Below, in pieces: positions 1-8,297 of a DNA stretch of 64,000 nt. The number at the start of each line of letters is the position of its first letter. Position 1 is the stretch's first letter. The translations under genes were made by a program, and so were the position numbers. The stretch is from FEN-1219 sp963810755 (GTDB taxonomy: Bacteria > Pseudomonadota > Gammaproteobacteria > Steroidobacterales > Rariloculaceae). The notes beneath the pieces are model-generated. The model was not told the origin of the DNA, did no database searches, and saw nothing but the letters and a program-made list of their open reading frames with translations. Where the stretch lies: positions 529,013-593,012 of the forward strand of contig CAWEOP010000006.1 in the NCBI GenBank assembly GCA_963810755.1, written 5' to 3'.

Positions 1-978
1 CTCCGCGCCCGCGAACGACGTGACGAGCGGGCCATCCCAGATCACCTCGGCCGTCCCCGTGAGCAGCAGCGCCGCGCCGGACTCGAAGTCCATGAACAGC
101 AGCCCCGCGCGCGGATTGACGGCGAGGTTGCCGAGCGTGTTGAAGAAGAAGTTGCCGCGAAAGTCGGGCCAGTAGAGAACGCTGCGGGCGCCACCGTTGC
201 CGCGTGCCATGGCGCCGCGGGCACCGCTGCCGTCGGCGTCGCTGCCGCGCGGCTCGCGCTCGACACGCACGAAGCCCGGATTGCCGCCGCGATGCGAGAC
301 GTCGCAGCCGTGCCGTGCGTCGCCGTCGAGCGCGTTGGCCGCCGTCGCTATGAAGAAGGTGTCGGCCCGCGCCACGAGCGCGGCCGCACGCGCCGACAGC
401 ATGCCGCCTTCCGTGCTCACCCCGTGCCGCGACGCCGGCGCGGGCGGCGACGATGACTCGCGGTTGCGCGGATTCGCCGCGAAGCTCGGGCTGCGCGCCT
501 GAATGTACTGCGGGCAGTTGCCGAAGCTTTGCTCCACGCGCACGTCGAAGCCGCGATCGCCCACGGCGGTCACCGTGCCGTTCGCGCGATTGCGCCGGCG
601 CGTCGCGAGCTCGATGCCGAGCAGCGCGATCGGGGCGTTCACCTTCAAATTCGCGCGCAGCGGATCGCCGAGCGCGGGCGCGGCGCGCACTCGAAGCGTT
701 CGCTCGTCGGGCGAGGCGATGAAGCCCGGCTGCTCGATCAGGACGGACGCCCACGGCCGCCGGTCGGCGTCGAGCGAGCCGACGACGAGCATCGGCAGCC
801 GGCCGAAGAGCTCGCGATGCTCGTCCGGCAGGTAGCTGCGGATCGCGCGCGGGCCGATCTGCTCGAGCCGCTCGCGCATGCCGGCGCGCGCCTGAAGGGC
901 CGCTTCGCCGGCATGCCACGGCGAGGTGCTCGCCGGCGGGCCTGCGCCCCTGTGCCGATGGTGGGTGGTGTCGTTCAT
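1..978 (-). CDS. PNPOx-like flavin-binding protein, 3' end missing
   Basis: The N-terminal 326 codons of a gene that runs off the left edge without a stop. The protein has the split-barrel fold features of the pyridoxamine 5'-phosphate oxidase-related flavin/nucleotide-binding proteins (COG3576 type): SYLPDEHRELFGRLPML near residue 45, SFGNCPQYIQAR in the middle and FRGNFFFNTLGNL near residue 280. These proteins bind FMN or FAD in the cytoplasm; the substrate is usually unknown. Longer relatives carry a ferredoxin-reductase and 2Fe-2S domain at the C-terminus, which cannot be judged here. The ATG at 978 is the only plausible start, but it lacks a clear Shine-Dalgarno. The gene is divergent from a LysR regulator 113 bp away, which suggests LysR control. 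The reading frame is unbroken. Confidence 0.85.
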   Translation of the reverse strand, partial: MNDTTHHRHRGAGPPASTSPWHAGEAALQARAGMRERLEQIGPRAIRSYLPDEHRELFGRLPMLVVGSLDADRRPWASVLIEQPGFIASPDERTLRVRAAPALGDPLRANLKVNAPIALLGIELATRRRNRANGTVTAVGDRGFDVRVEQSFGNCPQYIQARSPSFAANPRNRESSSPPAPASRHGVSTEGGMLSARAAALVARADTFFIATAANALDGDARHGCDVSHRGGNPGFVRVEREPRGSDADGSGARGAMARGNGGARSVLYWPDFRGNFFFNTLGNLAVNPRAGLLFMDFESGAALLLTGTAEVIWDGPLVTSFAGAE

Positions 979-1091
979 TGATATGTTGCCTCGCGTGGCA
1001 ACAACGTACGCGTCTTGCGACGACCGCAGAATCACCGCCGCCCGCAACACACCATTGCGACATCCGCAACAATAACCGGCCGGAACGATAG
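979..1091. promoter_or_regulatory. Divergent promoter region with LysR-type operator words
   Basis: A 113-bp region between the PNPOx-like gene and the LysR gene. It holds a perfect inverted repeat at 984-1003 (TGTTGCC, 6-bp spacer, GGCAACA) just upstream of the PNPOx start, and two more GCAACA words at 1044-1049 and 1066-1071. LysR regulators usually bind T-N11-A inverted repeats in the shared promoter of a divergent target, so these are candidate operator half sites. No convincing -35/-10 pair was found. Confidence 0.45.
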
Positions 1092-1991
1092 ATGGATCGA
1101 CTCGAGACGATGCGCGTATTCGTAGCGGTGGCCGAAGAGCGCGGGTTCGCGCCCGCGGCGCGGCGGCTCGCGATGTCTCCGCCGGCGGTGACGCGCGCGA
1201 TTGCCGCGCTCGAGCACCGGGTCGGCGCCCGGCTGCTACAGCGCACGACCCGCGTGGTGCGGCTCACGGAGGCCGGCGCGCGCTACTTCACGGACTGCAA
1301 ACGAATTCTCGAGGACGTCGCGACGGCGGAGAACGCCGCCGCTGAGAATCAGACGCAGCCGCGCGGCGAGCTCGTCGTAACCGCCCCGCTCGTCTTCGGG
1401 CGCATGTTCGTCGCACCCGTGGTGCTCGAGTTCCTGGCGCGCCATCCACTCGTGTCGGCGCGCACCTTGCTCGCCGATCACGTGGTGGATCTCATCGAAG
1501 GCGGTATCGACGTGGCCGTGCGAATCGCGCATCTGCCCGACTCGTCGCTCACCGCGATCAAGGTGGGGACCGTGCGGCGCGTGGTATGCGCGTCGCCGGA
1601 TTATTTGGCCGCGCACGGCACGCCGCAAACTCCAGCCGATCTCGCGAGCGTCGCCACGATCGTGTTCTCGTCCAGTACCGCGCAGACGGAGTGGCGGTTC
1701 GGCACGGCGCGCTCGCCGCTGAGCGTCCCTCTGCGCAGCCGGTACGCCGTGAACAACGCGGACGCGGCGATCGCCGCCGCCGTCGCGGGCGCGGGCCTCA
1801 CGCGCGTGCTGTCGTATCAGATCGGCCGCGAGGTCGAGGCGGGGTTGCTCAAGATCGTGCTCGAGGAACATGAGCCCCCGGCGATCCCGGTCAGCGTGGT
1901 GTTTCCCGCGGGAAGGCGCAGTGCCGCGAAGGTGCGGGAGTTCGTTAGGTTCTCGGTCGCGAGGCTAAAAGAGAGGCGCTGGCTCGCGTGA
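1092..1991 (+). CDS. LysR-family transcriptional regulator
   Basis: A 299-residue LysR regulator of normal length. The N-terminal winged helix-turn-helix is typical: METMRVFVAVAEE-like opening (MDRLETMRVFVAVAEERGF), then AARRLAMSPPAVTRAIAALE and LLQRTTRVVRLTEAGARYF, within residues 1-65. The rest is a periplasmic-binding-protein-like co-inducer domain (about residues 90-290), including GELVVTAPLVFGRMFVAP. It probably controls the divergent flavin-binding gene. The effector cannot be deduced from sequence. The ATG at 1092 follows the divergent promoter directly, and no in-frame alternative fits the domain better. Confidence 0.93.
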   Translation: MDRLETMRVFVAVAEERGFAPAARRLAMSPPAVTRAIAALEHRVGARLLQRTTRVVRLTEAGARYFTDCKRILEDVATAENAAAENQTQPRGELVVTAPLVFGRMFVAPVVLEFLARHPLVSARTLLADHVVDLIEGGIDVAVRIAHLPDSSLTAIKVGTVRRVVCASPDYLAAHGTPQTPADLASVATIVFSSSTAQTEWRFGTARSPLSVPLRSRYAVNNADAAIAAAVAGAGLTRVLSYQIGREVEAGLLKIVLEEHEPPAIPVSVVFPAGRRSAAKVREFVRFSVARLKERRWLA

Positions 1992-2043
1992 TCGCTACTA
2001 TGATTACGCGACCTGCAGCTCGAATTCGGATCGGAGGATTGAG

Positions 2044-2775
2044 ATGACGAATGGTTACAGGATCGGTTTCGGCCTTGCAGTTGCTGGAGCCGCCGCGCTC
2101 GCGGCGCTCGACGCGTCCGCGAGCGTGTCCCAGAAGACGATGCACATCGACGGCCTCACGGTCGAGTACAAGGTCGTGCTCCCGGACGGCTACGACGCCG
2201 CGAAAGAATATCCCGCGATCCTCGTGATGGGCGGCGGTCCGCAGACGATGGACACCGTGGACCGTTCGCTCGAGCGCAACTTCAGGGCCGAAGCCGAGCG
2301 CCGCGGCTACATCGTGGTGGCGCCGGCCGCGCCCGAAGGCCTGCTGTTCTTCCAGGGCGGCGAGCGCATCTTCCCCGAGTTCTTGAAGGCGATGCTGCGC
2401 GAATACCACGTCGCCGGCGGCAAGTTCCACGTCGCGGGTCCCTCTAACGGCGGCATCGCGGCATTCCACGTGGCGGCGGCGAACCCCGACTACTTCTCAT
2501 CCGTGACCGCGTATCCCGGATACCTGTGGCAGCCCTCGACGGACAAGCTGCTCGCGATCGCGAAGATGTGCGTGTACATGTACGTCGGCGAGAACGACGA
2601 GTACCGCTGGCACGACGAGATGAAGCGCGAGGCCGAATTCTTGAGCGCGCGCGGCACGGTCGCGAGCTACACCGTCGAGAAAGGCCAGCCCCACCGGCTC
2701 GACACGCTCGCGGGTGCGAACGCCGGACGGCTGTTCGACGGTTTCGAGGCCACGAAGAAAGGCTGCAGCCACTGA
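2044..2775 (+). CDS. Secreted alpha/beta hydrolase (esterase-like)
   Basis: A 243-residue protein with an N-terminal signal peptide (about residues 1-26, ending near ALDASAS). A single alpha/beta-hydrolase domain follows. The nucleophile elbow reads GPSNGG near residue 138, a glycine-rich oxyanion-loop segment VMGGGPQTMD lies near residue 60, and a late histidine is present in KGQPHRLDTL. It resembles small exported esterases/poly(3-hydroxybutyrate) depolymerase-like proteins; the substrate is unknown. The start is supported by a good Shine-Dalgarno (GGAGG) eight bases upstream. It is transcribed alone, 52 bp after the LysR gene on the same strand, and converges on the ankyrin gene. Confidence 0.8.
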   Translation: MTNGYRIGFGLAVAGAAALAALDASASVSQKTMHIDGLTVEYKVVLPDGYDAAKEYPAILVMGGGPQTMDTVDRSLERNFRAEAERRGYIVVAPAAPEGLLFFQGGERIFPEFLKAMLREYHVAGGKFHVAGPSNGGIAAFHVAAANPDYFSSVTAYPGYLWQPSTDKLLAIAKMCVYMYVGENDEYRWHDEMKREAEFLSARGTVASYTVEKGQPHRLDTLAGANAGRLFDGFEATKKGCSH

Positions 2776-2817
2776 CGCGCGCGCCGCGCTAGCCCTTTAC
2801 CGCAGGGCGCATGGCTC

Positions 2818-2836
2818 CCGCGCGCGTGACGCGCGG
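2818..2836. terminator. GC-rich hairpin between convergent genes
   Basis: Perfect 7-bp arms CCGCGCG and CGCGCGG around a 5-nt loop, in the 77-bp gap between the convergent hydrolase and ankyrin genes. It has no T-run, so it is at most a candidate bidirectional transcription barrier. Confidence 0.4.
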
Positions 2837-2852
2837 CTCCCGCGGCAGCGGA

Positions 2853-4661
2853 TCAACCTTCGGGCTTGCAGATGTCCGTGATGCAGATCGACTCGAGCGT
2901 GCGCCCTTCCGGCGGCACCGGTATGCCGCGCTCCATCATGAGCTTGCGCAGCAGCGCCGCCGTCTCGGGATGCGGGATGGCGGACTGCACGCCGACGCGG
3001 ACGAGGCCGTCCGCGTAGTCGATCGCGCGCCAGTAGACGCCCGCGAGCTTGTGAATCGTGTCGCGGCTGCCGATGTCGTGCGCGGCGAGGTCGGCGCCGC
3101 GGTCGACGAGCAGCTGCACGATCTCGTTGCGGCCCTTGTGTGCCGCGCCCATCAGCGCGGTGCGGCCTTCCGCGTTGTGCAGGTTCATGTCGACGCCGAG
3201 GTCGAGGAGCATCGTCACCGTCTCGAGGTTCGCATCGCGCGACCACTCGTACGTGACGCCTTCGACCCAGCCGATGCCGGACGCGACCATGAGCGGCGTC
3301 GTGCCGTCGTCGGTATTGAGCTTGGGATCGGCGCCGTGCTCGAGCAGCAGCTTCATGAGAACGAGGTCGCTCGACTGCGCTGCGCGCAGGAACGGCGTCG
3401 CGCCCTCTTCGAATAGCCATTGGTGCGTGAAGATCGTGCGCGTCTCGGTGCTCGAATGCATGCGCGTGTTCACGTCCGCGCCGCGATCGATCAAGCGCTT
3501 GATGATCTCGAGGTGATCCATGTCGGGCTTGCGCGTCGGGTAGTCGCCGCCCTCGATGTTGCGGTTGTCCGTCGCGAGGTACAGCGGGCTCCAACCCCCT
3601 TTGTTCTGGATCTTCGGATCGGCGCCGTGCTCGAGTAAGAACGTCGCGAGTCCGTAGTAGCGGTTCTGCACGGCCGCGAGCAGCGCCGTCCAGCCGCCTT
3701 CGGTCTGCCCATTGACGTCGGCACCGTGCTCCAAGAGTAATTTGGCCGACTCGAGGTTGCCCTGGCGCGCGGCGAACACGAGCGGCGTCACGCCGCCCCA
3801 TGTCTCAGGCGCACGGTTCGACGGCTGCGGCGCTTCGTCGACGTCGTCGGAACCGCCGACCGCGGCTGGCCCCGGCGCGGACGCGAGGGCCTTGAGCGCG
3901 CGATCGCGCTGTGCCGCGAGTTGCGCCGCCTCGCGAGGATCGTCCGGCGGGACGTCGCCGAGCCCCGAGCCCGCCGTTACGCGCCTACCGGCCTGGCCGA
4001 TCTCCTGCACGAATTCGTTGAGCCGGCTCTGCACCGTCGGCGCGAGATACGGGCGCCGGCCGCGCGGCACGACCTTGGAGCGCGCGTCGACGACGGCGCC
4101 GTGCTCGAGCAGCACTTCCACGGCCGCGGGATGCTCGTTCGCGGCCGCCCACATGAGCGGCGTGGTGCCGCGCAGATTCTCCGCGGCGTTCACGTCGGCG
4201 CCGCGCTCGATCAGGAGCAGCATCGTCTTCGCATTGCCGGTGCGCGCGGCCATCATGAGCGCGGTCTCGCCGTTCGGCAGCGACTCGTTGGAGTCGGCGC
4301 CCGCGTCGAGCAGCAAGCGGACGAGGTCGACGCTGCCGGCCTGACAAGCGAGGGACAGCGGGGTCGCGCCCTCGCGGTTCGGCTGCTTCACGGATGCGCC
4401 GGCTTTCACGAGCGCCGTCGCGGTCGCGACATCGCGGCGATACACGGCCCAGTGAAGCGCGGTGGCGCCGTCCGCTTGCGCGGCGTTCACGTCGGAATGC
4501 TGGTCGATGAGCTTGGTGACCGCGGCGGCGTCGCCTTTCATCGCGGCGTCTGCGATCGGGCTGGCGCCGTCGGCGGCCGAACCCGCTGCGCCGAGCAAAG
4601 CCGCGAGGGCGGTCGCGAGGACTCCCTTGCGTAACGTGCTTTTTCGGCTCCCGTGCGGCAC
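2853..4661 (-). CDS. Secreted ankyrin-repeat protein
   Basis: A 602-residue intact protein with a Sec signal peptide (about residues 1-30, LATALAALLGAAGSAADG). It then consists almost wholly of ankyrin repeats, recognisable by recurring G-x-TPL-x-x-A, LLLEHGADVN and LLLDAGADSNE units. Blocks lie at about residues 35-200 and 290-580, with a less regular charged/Pro-rich linker between them. Such exported ankyrin proteins are probably periplasmic protein-interaction modules; the partner is unknown. A second, frameshifted ankyrin gene of similar architecture lies at 26.4-27.9 kb. A clear -10 box (TATAAT) lies 28 bp upstream of the ATG. Confidence 0.9.
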   Translation of the reverse strand: MPHGSRKSTLRKGVLATALAALLGAAGSAADGASPIADAAMKGDAAAVTKLIDQHSDVNAAQADGATALHWAVYRRDVATATALVKAGASVKQPNREGATPLSLACQAGSVDLVRLLLDAGADSNESLPNGETALMMAARTGNAKTMLLLIERGADVNAAENLRGTTPLMWAAANEHPAAVEVLLEHGAVVDARSKVVPRGRRPYLAPTVQSRLNEFVQEIGQAGRRVTAGSGLGDVPPDDPREAAQLAAQRDRALKALASAPGPAAVGGSDDVDEAPQPSNRAPETWGGVTPLVFAARQGNLESAKLLLEHGADVNGQTEGGWTALLAAVQNRYYGLATFLLEHGADPKIQNKGGWSPLYLATDNRNIEGGDYPTRKPDMDHLEIIKRLIDRGADVNTRMHSSTETRTIFTHQWLFEEGATPFLRAAQSSDLVLMKLLLEHGADPKLNTDDGTTPLMVASGIGWVEGVTYEWSRDANLETVTMLLDLGVDMNLHNAEGRTALMGAAHKGRNEIVQLLVDRGADLAAHDIGSRDTIHKLAGVYWRAIDYADGLVRVGVQSAIPHPETAALLRKLMMERGIPVPPEGRTLESICITDICKPEG

Positions 4662-4689
4662 CGCGGCTCTCCGCTAGCTAGTAGCCGTG

Positions 4690-4718
4690 ATTATAGGTGT
4701 CGAGCCGCGCGGGTCGTA
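4690..4718 (-). promoter_or_regulatory. Sigma70-type promoter of the ankyrin gene
   Basis: On the minus strand a perfect -10 hexamer TATAAT (4695-4690) is preceded, after a 17-bp spacer, by a weak -35 TACGAC (4718-4713). It lies 28 bp upstream of the ankyrin ATG. The rest of the 181-bp gap to the SnoaL-like gene shows no gene. Confidence 0.6.
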
Positions 4719-4842
4719 GTCGCGTGGTGCTTGCGCGCGGCCGAATATGTCAAGAATTCCTTGCTGACCGGGGGAGTCAGAGCGGGGTCCGTGGACACGG
4801 GCGCCGCGAGCCGCGGCGCGGGCGACTGCCCAAAAACGTTCG

Positions 4843-5346
4843 CTACTTCGGCGGATCGAGCAGCCCGGTGTCCCAGTGCTCGTCGGCTCTCCCGTCGACG
4901 ATCCGCCACTGGTCGTAGAAGATCGTCGTGTATTTCGTGCCAGCCGTCGTGGGATGGTCGTATTCCATCCGGAACACGACGCCGACGATGTTGCCGCTCG
5001 TAAGCACCGTCACGATCGGCATCGTGAGTTTTCCGCACGTCGGCGTTCGCGGCGGCGGGCCGAAGTACTTGATGATGTTGGCGCGACCGGAACGGGCGTT
5101 CGGGTTGTGCTGCAAGTAGCGCTCGGTCAGGTACTTGTCGGCCTCGTCCCAATGGTTGCACTGCAAGAGCTCGCGCAGGATGTGCAGCACCGCCTGCTTG
5201 TTCGCATGCAGCACGGGGTCCGGGTCGGTGAAGAGCGCTTCCGGATCCGCGGCCGCGACGACGGGCTCTTGAGCGAGCGCGGGCAATGCGGAAGTGGCAG
5301 CCGCGAGCAGCGCGGCGACAGCGACGAGAGTTAGGGTCGGCTTCAT
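4843..5346 (-). CDS. Secreted SnoaL/NTF2-like protein
   Basis: A 167-residue intact protein with a signal peptide (cleavage near ALPALAQ, residue 26). The mature part is a small cone-shaped NTF2/SnoaL-like domain: LLQCNHWDEADKYLTERYLQ, HNPNARSGRANIIKYF and a closing YDQWRIVDGRADEHWD. SnoaL-like domains bind or isomerise small hydrophobic molecules, and exported ones are common but poorly characterised. It is the last gene after the quinohemoprotein on the same strand (75-bp gap), so it is probably co-expressed with that oxidoreductase. No specific function can be given. Confidence 0.8.
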   Translation of the reverse strand: MKPTLTLVAVAALLAAATSALPALAQEPVVAAADPEALFTDPDPVLHANKQAVLHILRELLQCNHWDEADKYLTERYLQHNPNARSGRANIIKYFGPPPRTPTCGKLTMPIVTVLTSGNIVGVVFRMEYDHPTTAGTKYTTIFYDQWRIVDGRADEHWDTGLLDPPK

Positions 5347-5421
5347 GGCTATCCTGTTTCGAACGCTTCGCTACGAATTCCTCGGGCGGAAGTCTCGCGT
5401 AAAACCCTCGACGCGCGAAAC

Positions 5422-7541
5422 CTAGGGCGGCAACGCGAACACGTACAGCGCGTGCCCGCGGTTCGGCGGCTGGATCTCCGGCGTGATCAACGACGGTACG
5501 CCGCGCGGGCTGCCGCCGCCGAGTCCCGTGCCCACCGCGACGTACTGCCGGCCGTCCACCTCGAAGCTGATCGGAAAGCCCTGCACGGACGTGGCGAGCC
5601 GCGTCTCCCACAAGATGCGTGCCGTCGCGCACGTCGACCGCCTTGAAGCTGCGGTCGAGATCGCCCACGAACGCCACGCCGCCGCCGGTCGACAGCACGC
5701 CCGTGAGGAACGAGGCGCGCTGTTGCAGCGACCAGGTCTCCTCGAAAGTGTCGACGTTGAATGCCGCGAGCTTGCCGACGTTGCCGTTCGTGCCCGGCAT
5801 CTCGTAGTACTTGCGGTCGGCGCCGCCGCCGCTGCCGCCGCCCGGCTTCTGCTCGATCGGTTGCGCGCGCAGCGACATGCAGCTCTGGCTGAGCGGAATG
5901 AGCACCTGGCGCGACGGGCGGTGAAAGCTCATCGGGTGCCAGTTCTTGCCGCCAGCCGTGCTCGGGCACGCGTCGACCCACTCACCCACTTTGGCGTCGA
6001 GGATGTCCGGGCGATAGCGCGGCGTGCCGGTCTCGCGATCGAAGCTCGCCCACACGTTCTGGAAGACCGTTTCGACGTGATCGAGGTAGGCGCCGCTCTT
6101 GCGGTCGTGCTTCCAGAGGACCCCGTCCTTGCCGACCGACAGGACCCACTTGTCGTCGCCCGAGTCGATCAGCACGCGCTCGAACACGACGTCGAGGTCG
6201 AAGGCCTCGCCGGGCGCGTGCGAGTAGTACCACGCGAGCTTGCCCGTGCCCGCGTCGAGCGCGAGCGTCGAGCTCGAATAGAGCGCGACGTCCTCGCCTT
6301 TCATCCCGCGGCTCGCGGGCATCCATGGCTTCGCCTGCGTGGTGCCCCAGTACGTGAGATTCAGATCGGGATCGTAGCTTCCCGTGATCCAGCTCTCCGC
6401 ACCCGCGCGATACAGATCCGGCAGGTTGCCCCAGCTATCGCCGCCGGGCTCGCCGCTCGAGCGCGACCGTGCGGAAGCGCCACTTCTGCTCGCCCGTTTC
6501 CGGGTCGTAGGCGCTGATGAAGCACTTGTTGTTCTCGTAGACGGAGCAAGTGCCCATGCCCTGGATCAGCAGGCCGTTCGCGATGATCGGGCCGCTGTTC
6601 GTCGCGTACACGTCCGGCATCTTGACGTTCCAGATCGTTTCGCCGGTGGTCGCATCGAGCGCGATCAGGCGCGCTTCCTGCGGGCGAACCGCCCACTCCT
6701 CCGCGCTCTGGAAGATCAGCTTGTTGCCGTACAGCGCGAGGCCGCGCGGCGCGATGTCCGCGCCGACGTGGTGCTCCCAGATCAGCCGGCCCGTTCGCGC
6801 ATCGAGCGCCTGTAGTACGCCTCCGGTGTTGATCAAGTACATCGTGCCGTTGTAGCACGATCGGCGCGGGTTGATTCGTGCCGCCGTCGCGCATCGGCCA
6901 GGTCCACGCGAGCTGCAGGCGACTCACGTTGTCCGCCGTGACTTGCGCGAGCGGGCTGAAGCTCGTGGCGCTGTAGTCGTGGCGCAGCATGAGCCAGTCT
7001 TTCGCTGCGGGTTGCGCAGCATCTCGTCGGTCACCGGCACGAAGTTCTTGACCGTGCCTGCGACGACGACGCCGGTGGGACCCGCCGGTGCCGCCGGACG
7101 TTCGGCGACGGGCGCTGCCGCGGCCGCCGCCGCGGCGACGCGCGCGTCGAGACCGGCGCCGACGCGCGCGCTCGTCGCCGCCGTGAGCGGCTCGGCGCTC
7201 GCGGCGCCGCCGTTCGGTCTGCAGCATGTACGCGATCACGCCGAGATACGTTTCCTCGGACAGCGCTCCGGGACGATCCGGCGGCATCGTCGCACGCAGC
7301 TGCGCGAGCGAGCTCGTTCGTGCCGCGCTCGCCCCATTTCGCGACGAACTCCGGGCCCGCGAGCAGCGCGCCGGGAGTTCTGGCGTAGATTCGTACCGTG
7401 GCAGGTCACGCAGCTCTGCTCGTAGGTTGCGCGGCCGGCCGCGGCTTGCTGCGGCGTGAACGCGAGCGCCGGATTCGCGAGCGCGCCGACGGCGACGATC
7501 GCAGCGGCAGGCGCGCGGCGTGCGACAGTGTTCGGATTCAT
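5422..7541 (-). CDS. Quinohemoprotein: cytochrome c domain plus PQQ beta-propeller dehydrogenase (frameshifted)
   Basis: Reconstructed across several frames, this is one gene of about 706 codons. It begins with a signal peptide and a c-type cytochrome with one heme site (SCVTCHG, near residue 45). It continues with a PQQ-dependent dehydrogenase propeller (DWLMLRHDYSATSFSPL onward) whose tryptophan-docking motifs are clear: ALDARTGRLIWEH, ALDATTGETIWNV, AYDPETGEQKWRF and ALDAGTGKLAWYY. It should oxidise an alcohol or similar substrate in the periplasm and pass electrons to its own heme. The start is the ATG at 7541, overlapping the CHRD stop as ATGA. Frame breaks lie near 7375, 7310, 7210, 7010, 6850, 6453 and 5613; at 5613 an extra T explains the shift. 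Heme at the N-terminus differs from classical type II alcohol dehydrogenases, where it is C-terminal. Confidence 0.8.
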
Positions 7542-8005
7542 GGGCGGGCGCCTCGCTCCTGCAACAGCCAGCCCCACAGGGTGCTCGTGGTCGGGCAGCA
7601 CGCCTTTCTCGGAGTAGATCTGCAGGTACAGCTGTCCGGCCCTGAGCGCCGCGAGTTGCTCCGCGCTGAGCCGAACGTCGCCGGACACTTTGCCGCTCGC
7701 CGCGCCGCGACACGCGCAGATCGGCGATCGCGACTCCGCGGCCGCGCGCGCCCGTCGCGACGCCTTGGTGCAGCTTCGCGCCGGTGGCTTTCGCGGGCAG
7801 CCCCTCGAACGCGCCCGTGATCGAAAGCCGCGATCCGGACAGCGTGGCCGTGGCGGAGCCGTCGCCGGCGACGTCGTTGCGGTCCGCGCCGCCGATCGGA
7901 ACCCACGACGAGACGTGCGGTGAACGTCTCGGGCGCCTGCGCGAATAGCGGGGTGATTGCGGCCATGAGGCCCAAGGCCAATACCAGACCACGTTGCACG
8001 CGCAT
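7538..8005 (-). CDS. Secreted CHRD-domain protein (frameshifted)
   Basis: A short exported protein of about 155 codons. The signal peptide is MRVQRGLVLALGLMAAITPL up to AQA. The remainder matches the bacterial CHRD (chordin-like) domain: GSATATLSGSRLSITGAFEG, TGAKLHQGVATG, LSAEQLAALRAGQLYLQIYS and LWGWLL at the end. Three frame changes are needed (near 7920, 7700 and 7595). It overlaps the quinohemoprotein by 4 bp (ATGA), so the two are translationally coupled, and a periplasmic interaction is likely. CHRD domains bind proteins in animals; their bacterial role is unknown. A -10-like TATACT lies on the minus strand at 8059-8054. Confidence 0.75.
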   Translation of the reverse strand: MRVQRGLVLALGLMAAITPLFAQAPETFTARLVVGSDRRRGPQRRRRRRLRHGHAVRIAAFDHGRVRGAARESHRREAAPRRRDGRARPRSRDRRSARVAARRAAKCPATFGSARSNSRRSGPDSCTCRSTPRKACCPTTSTLWGWLLQERGARP

Positions 8006-8297
8006 GCTGCTATGCCTCTCGTTATCGTTGTTCGTTCGACGGCGGCGCGGTGGAGTATAGGCGATTCGAAACGAAGCGAAATTGGTGGTAGCGAGAGCAC
8101 TCGGCGACCGTGAGTCGAAGACGGTGCACACGGCTCGCGACGGACCGACGGGACACACGAGGCAGGCAGTGCGGTATTTTCGCGAGAATGTAATGCCACT
8201 TAACATTCTTTGGTTTTGCCACTCGCGAATCGGGCCGCGCGGCGCGAGAATGGCCGCGTACGAAATCATTCGGCATTCGTCAGGGGGATTTCTCGAA

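Noticed and set aside
2853..4661. Ankyrin protein as a host-directed effector
   Set aside because: It has a Sec signal and no secretion-system genes or eukaryote-directed motifs nearby. Exported ankyrin proteins are common in free-living proteobacteria.
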